Positions 62,036-64,000 of a stretch of 64,000 nt of DNA are shown piece after piece. Within the stretch, counting starts at the first letter, position 1, and every line of letters begins with the position of its first letter. Below the pieces are notes generated by a model. It worked only from the letters and a program-made list of their open reading frames with translations, made no database searches and was not told the origin of the DNA. The stretch comes from Sulfobacillus benefaciens (lineage in GTDB: Bacteria; Bacillota; Sulfobacillia; Sulfobacillales; Sulfobacillaceae): contig PXYW01000009.1 of the NCBI GenBank assembly GCA_003023695.1, positions 35,110 to 99,109 of the forward strand, in the 5' to 3' direction. The translations under genes were made by a program, and so were the position numbers.

Positions 62036-63742
62036 GTGGTGCAGTGGATACGCAGACATCGTTGGATAGCGGCTGCCTTATTATATTGCATAGTGTCGCT
62101 AATTTATTGGGGAATCCCTGTCCTGGGGCATATGACCACTCGCTACGTGGGAACTGGCACCGATCCCATTCAATTCATTGATGCCATGCTGTGGTGGCCA
62201 TGGGCTATCAGCCACGGGGTGAATCCCTTCGTGGATCATTGGCTATGGAGTCCGACGGGCACCGATTTGCTTTGGATCACTTCGGTTCCAGCGATTAGCT
62301 TGGTGCTGTCTCCTATCACTCTGATCTTTGGGCCAACCGTCGCCTACAATATGGCAATGCTGATCGGACCCGTGTTGAATGCGCTAAGTATGTTTCTGTT
62401 ACTATCACATTGGGTGAATAAGTATTGGTGGAAGGTCTTTGGGGGATACGTCTTTGGTTTTTCCAGCTACGAAATTGGAGAAACCCTGGGCCACTTACAT
62501 TTAACCTGGACTTTTGTTATCCCCTTAGTTGTACTATGGGCGTTCAAGATTTATGATATCGACCCGACATCACCTATCCCGAAGAGATATCCGTTGGTAA
62601 TTTCGTTATTGTTGGTGTTCCAATTTTTTGTCTCAACTGAAGTTCTCACCAGCCTGGTATTCTTCGGAAGTCTCTTTATTCTTCTCATCTTCTTAGCTGA
62701 TCAACATAACACCCGCCTCTTGCGATTAATTAAAGTGTTGGCAGTGTCGATGCTAGGATTTCTCTTGGCCATTAGCCCCTTTGTATTCTATATGTTACGC
62801 CATCCGTATTACCTAAAGCCGCCAAACTCTCCGGTAATGTTCTCTGCTAGTCTTCTCAATTACATCATCCCAACCCAGCTCACTTTAGGTGGACAATATT
62901 TTACTAACATCAGCAATCAGTTTTTAGGGAATCTATCGGAAAACGACGCATACTTGGGTATCCCTCTGATTTTACTCACCATGTTTTCCTTCTTTCGCCC
63001 ATGGGCGTCATGGCGTCTAAAATCTAGCCTAGCAGCACTTTTGATGACCGTCGTCATCCTATCCCTTGGGCCCGCTCTTCATCTTAGTGGAAACCTTGGC
63101 GTAAGAATGCCAGAAGATTTGTTTCTCAGCCTGCCTGAACTTAAAGATCTGTTACCGGTGCGCTTCACCCTGTATGTCAGTTTTCTTGTTGCCGTCATCG
63201 TGACCACGGCAAGCAATCACTTTGCCTCATTTCGCTGGCCGAAGATCCCTACCCTTACAGCCTGCCTAGTCGTTCTAACTTTATTGCCCAACATCGGTAT
63301 GGAGCGCAACCTCATGGCCAGTCAACTCACCATCCCCAAGTTTTTTTCCATTCCTGCCCAATATAGAAACTATTTGCCCCACAATAGTACAATCATGATT
63401 TTTCCTTACGGGGACCAAGGAAATTCACTCGCTATGCAGGTGGCAACGGACAACTGGTTTCGGCTAGCCAACGGATACTGGGGCTACCCGCCACCTCTAT
63501 ATCGACATATACCTATCGTGCATCAGCTCTTCTTTAGCACGGCCATTCCCAGGTCACTAGCAGCCGGCGCACAACTGAGAAACCTTATTGCTCAGCAAGA
63601 TGTAACCCGTGTGGTAGCCACGACCCCACTGGCTTCCGCTGTTTCCCGATTGCTGGGCCAGCACTATGTGAGAGACTTATATAGCGGCCAAGGAGTCGTA
63701 GTGTGGGCAATAAACAGCAGATCTACACATTCCCGTTCATAG
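62036..63742 (+). CDS. Polytopic membrane protein, glycosyltransferase-C/YfhO-like
   Basis: A 568-residue protein with about 11-13 hydrophobic segments. After the first helix comes a large loop, GTGTDPIQFIDAMLWWPWAISHGVNPF, with the acidic residue typical of GT-C enzymes and YfhO-like proteins. A C-terminal extramembrane domain of about 130 residues follows (FPYGDQGNSLAMQVATDNWFRLANGYWGYPPPLYR). It probably moves a sugar from a lipid carrier outside the membrane. It stands alone, divergent from the amidohydrolase. GTG starts at 62036/62039 are both possible. Confidence 0.7.
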   Translation: MVQWIRRHRWIAAALLYCIVSLIYWGIPVLGHMTTRYVGTGTDPIQFIDAMLWWPWAISHGVNPFVDHWLWSPTGTDLLWITSVPAISLVLSPITLIFGPTVAYNMAMLIGPVLNALSMFLLLSHWVNKYWWKVFGGYVFGFSSYEIGETLGHLHLTWTFVIPLVVLWAFKIYDIDPTSPIPKRYPLVISLLLVFQFFVSTEVLTSLVFFGSLFILLIFLADQHNTRLLRLIKVLAVSMLGFLLAISPFVFYMLRHPYYLKPPNSPVMFSASLLNYIIPTQLTLGGQYFTNISNQFLGNLSENDAYLGIPLILLTMFSFFRPWASWRLKSSLAALLMTVVILSLGPALHLSGNLGVRMPEDLFLSLPELKDLLPVRFTLYVSFLVAVIVTTASNHFASFRWPKIPTLTACLVVLTLLPNIGMERNLMASQLTIPKFFSIPAQYRNYLPHNSTIMIFPYGDQGNSLAMQVATDNWFRLANGYWGYPPPLYRHIPIVHQLFFSTAIPRSLAAGAQLRNLIAQQDVTRVVATTPLASAVSRLLGQHYVRDLYSGQGVVVWAINSRSTHSRS

Positions 63743-63815
63743 GTCGTGACGCCATAATCCTCAAGATTCATCCACCGGTAATGTCCAATGCCGCATCAAG
63801 ATCCGACACCGGACA

Positions 63816-64000
63816 TCAGTAATGGCCAAGAATGCCACGACTTCTAGCCACTCTATTGGCCCAGATAAAGAATAAAATACCCAGCAGGATCATGAGCAAA
63901 AAGTTGCCTCCCGATTCCATCCATAGCCAAAGGCTGGCATTTTCTTGGGATAGAACATCTCGGAGCAGCGTCACCTGCGCAGTAAACGGCATAATAGCGG
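63816..64000 (-). CDS. ABC-2 type transporter permease, C-terminal part (runs off the window)
   Basis: The last 61 codons are seen: AIMPFTAQVTLLRDVLSQ, then one hydrophobic helix (FLLMILLGILFFIWANRVA) and RSRGILGHY before the stop. The PFTAxVxxLR phrase and the terminal IWxxRxxRxGIL pattern are typical of NatB/YhaP-like ABC-2 permeases. The N-terminal part and the ATPase partner lie outside the window. Confidence 0.6.
   Translation of the reverse strand, partial: AIMPFTAQVTLLRDVLSQENASLWLWMESGGNFLLMILLGILFFIWANRVARSRGILGHY

Overview
The window looks like chromosomal DNA of a spore-forming, probably acidophilic and moderately thermophilic Firmicute. Sulfobacillus or a near relative is my best guess. 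The reasons are a roughly 50 % GC composition, strong AGGAGG-type ribosome sites with many GTG and TTG starts, a kumamolisin-type S53 peptidase, GlpP, a YerB-like DUF3048 lipoprotein and a heterodimeric ABC exporter pair. This placement is inference; there is no rRNA or other marker. I saw no tRNA, rRNA, CRISPR array or intact mobile element.

Layout. 1-2.5 kb is a decaying accessory patch: a broken tyrosine recombinase, a DUF5680 protein, an APH-type kinase and the tail of a DUF5694 gene. 2.5-7.4 kb holds amino-acid and amide catabolism: diaminopropionate ammonia-lyase, a GntR/FCD regulator, a nitrilase-type amidohydrolase and an M61 peptidase. 7.4-14.5 kb has a MurJ-type flippase, a glycosyltransferase, and a heterodimeric ABC exporter preceded by what looks like a leader-peptide attenuator. 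14.6-24.7 kb is mixed: an S53 peptidase, an M50/PilZ-like fusion and a PilZ protein, the initiating sugar-phosphate transferase, a DUF3048 lipoprotein, MaoC and flavoproteins.

24.7-42.2 kb is an exopolysaccharide locus. It holds eight GT4-like and two GT2 glycosyltransferases, a GalE-like epimerase, a Wzy-like polymerase and a Wzx-like flippase; the PglC/WbaP-type initiator lies at 18.6-20.0 kb. A large secreted GH18 protein and a lipoprotein are set inside it on the opposite strand. 42.4-51.4 kb carries a PaiB-like fusion protein, 2-oxoacid dehydrogenase E1 alpha, E1 beta and E2, IlvE, an unusual SDR protein, two paralogous cupins and two IclR regulators.

51.7-62 kb resembles an amine or gamma-glutamyl-amide utilisation region: an APC permease, two divergent glutamine-synthetase-like enzymes, a class II glutamine amidotransferase, a FluG-like amidohydrolase, and then glpP, deoC and an MFS carrier. 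Inside it lies the most striking observation. An AhpD/carboxymuconolactone-decarboxylase-like gene (54472-54900, minus) has an in-frame TGA exactly where the second cysteine of the CxxC active site should be. It is followed at once by a perfect 8-bp hairpin with a GUU loop that fits the bacterial SECIS pattern. The reading frame then continues with conserved family sequence to a stop that overlaps the next gene's start. This is a candidate selenoprotein. The window ends with a membrane glycosyltransferase-like protein and the tail of an ABC-2 permease.
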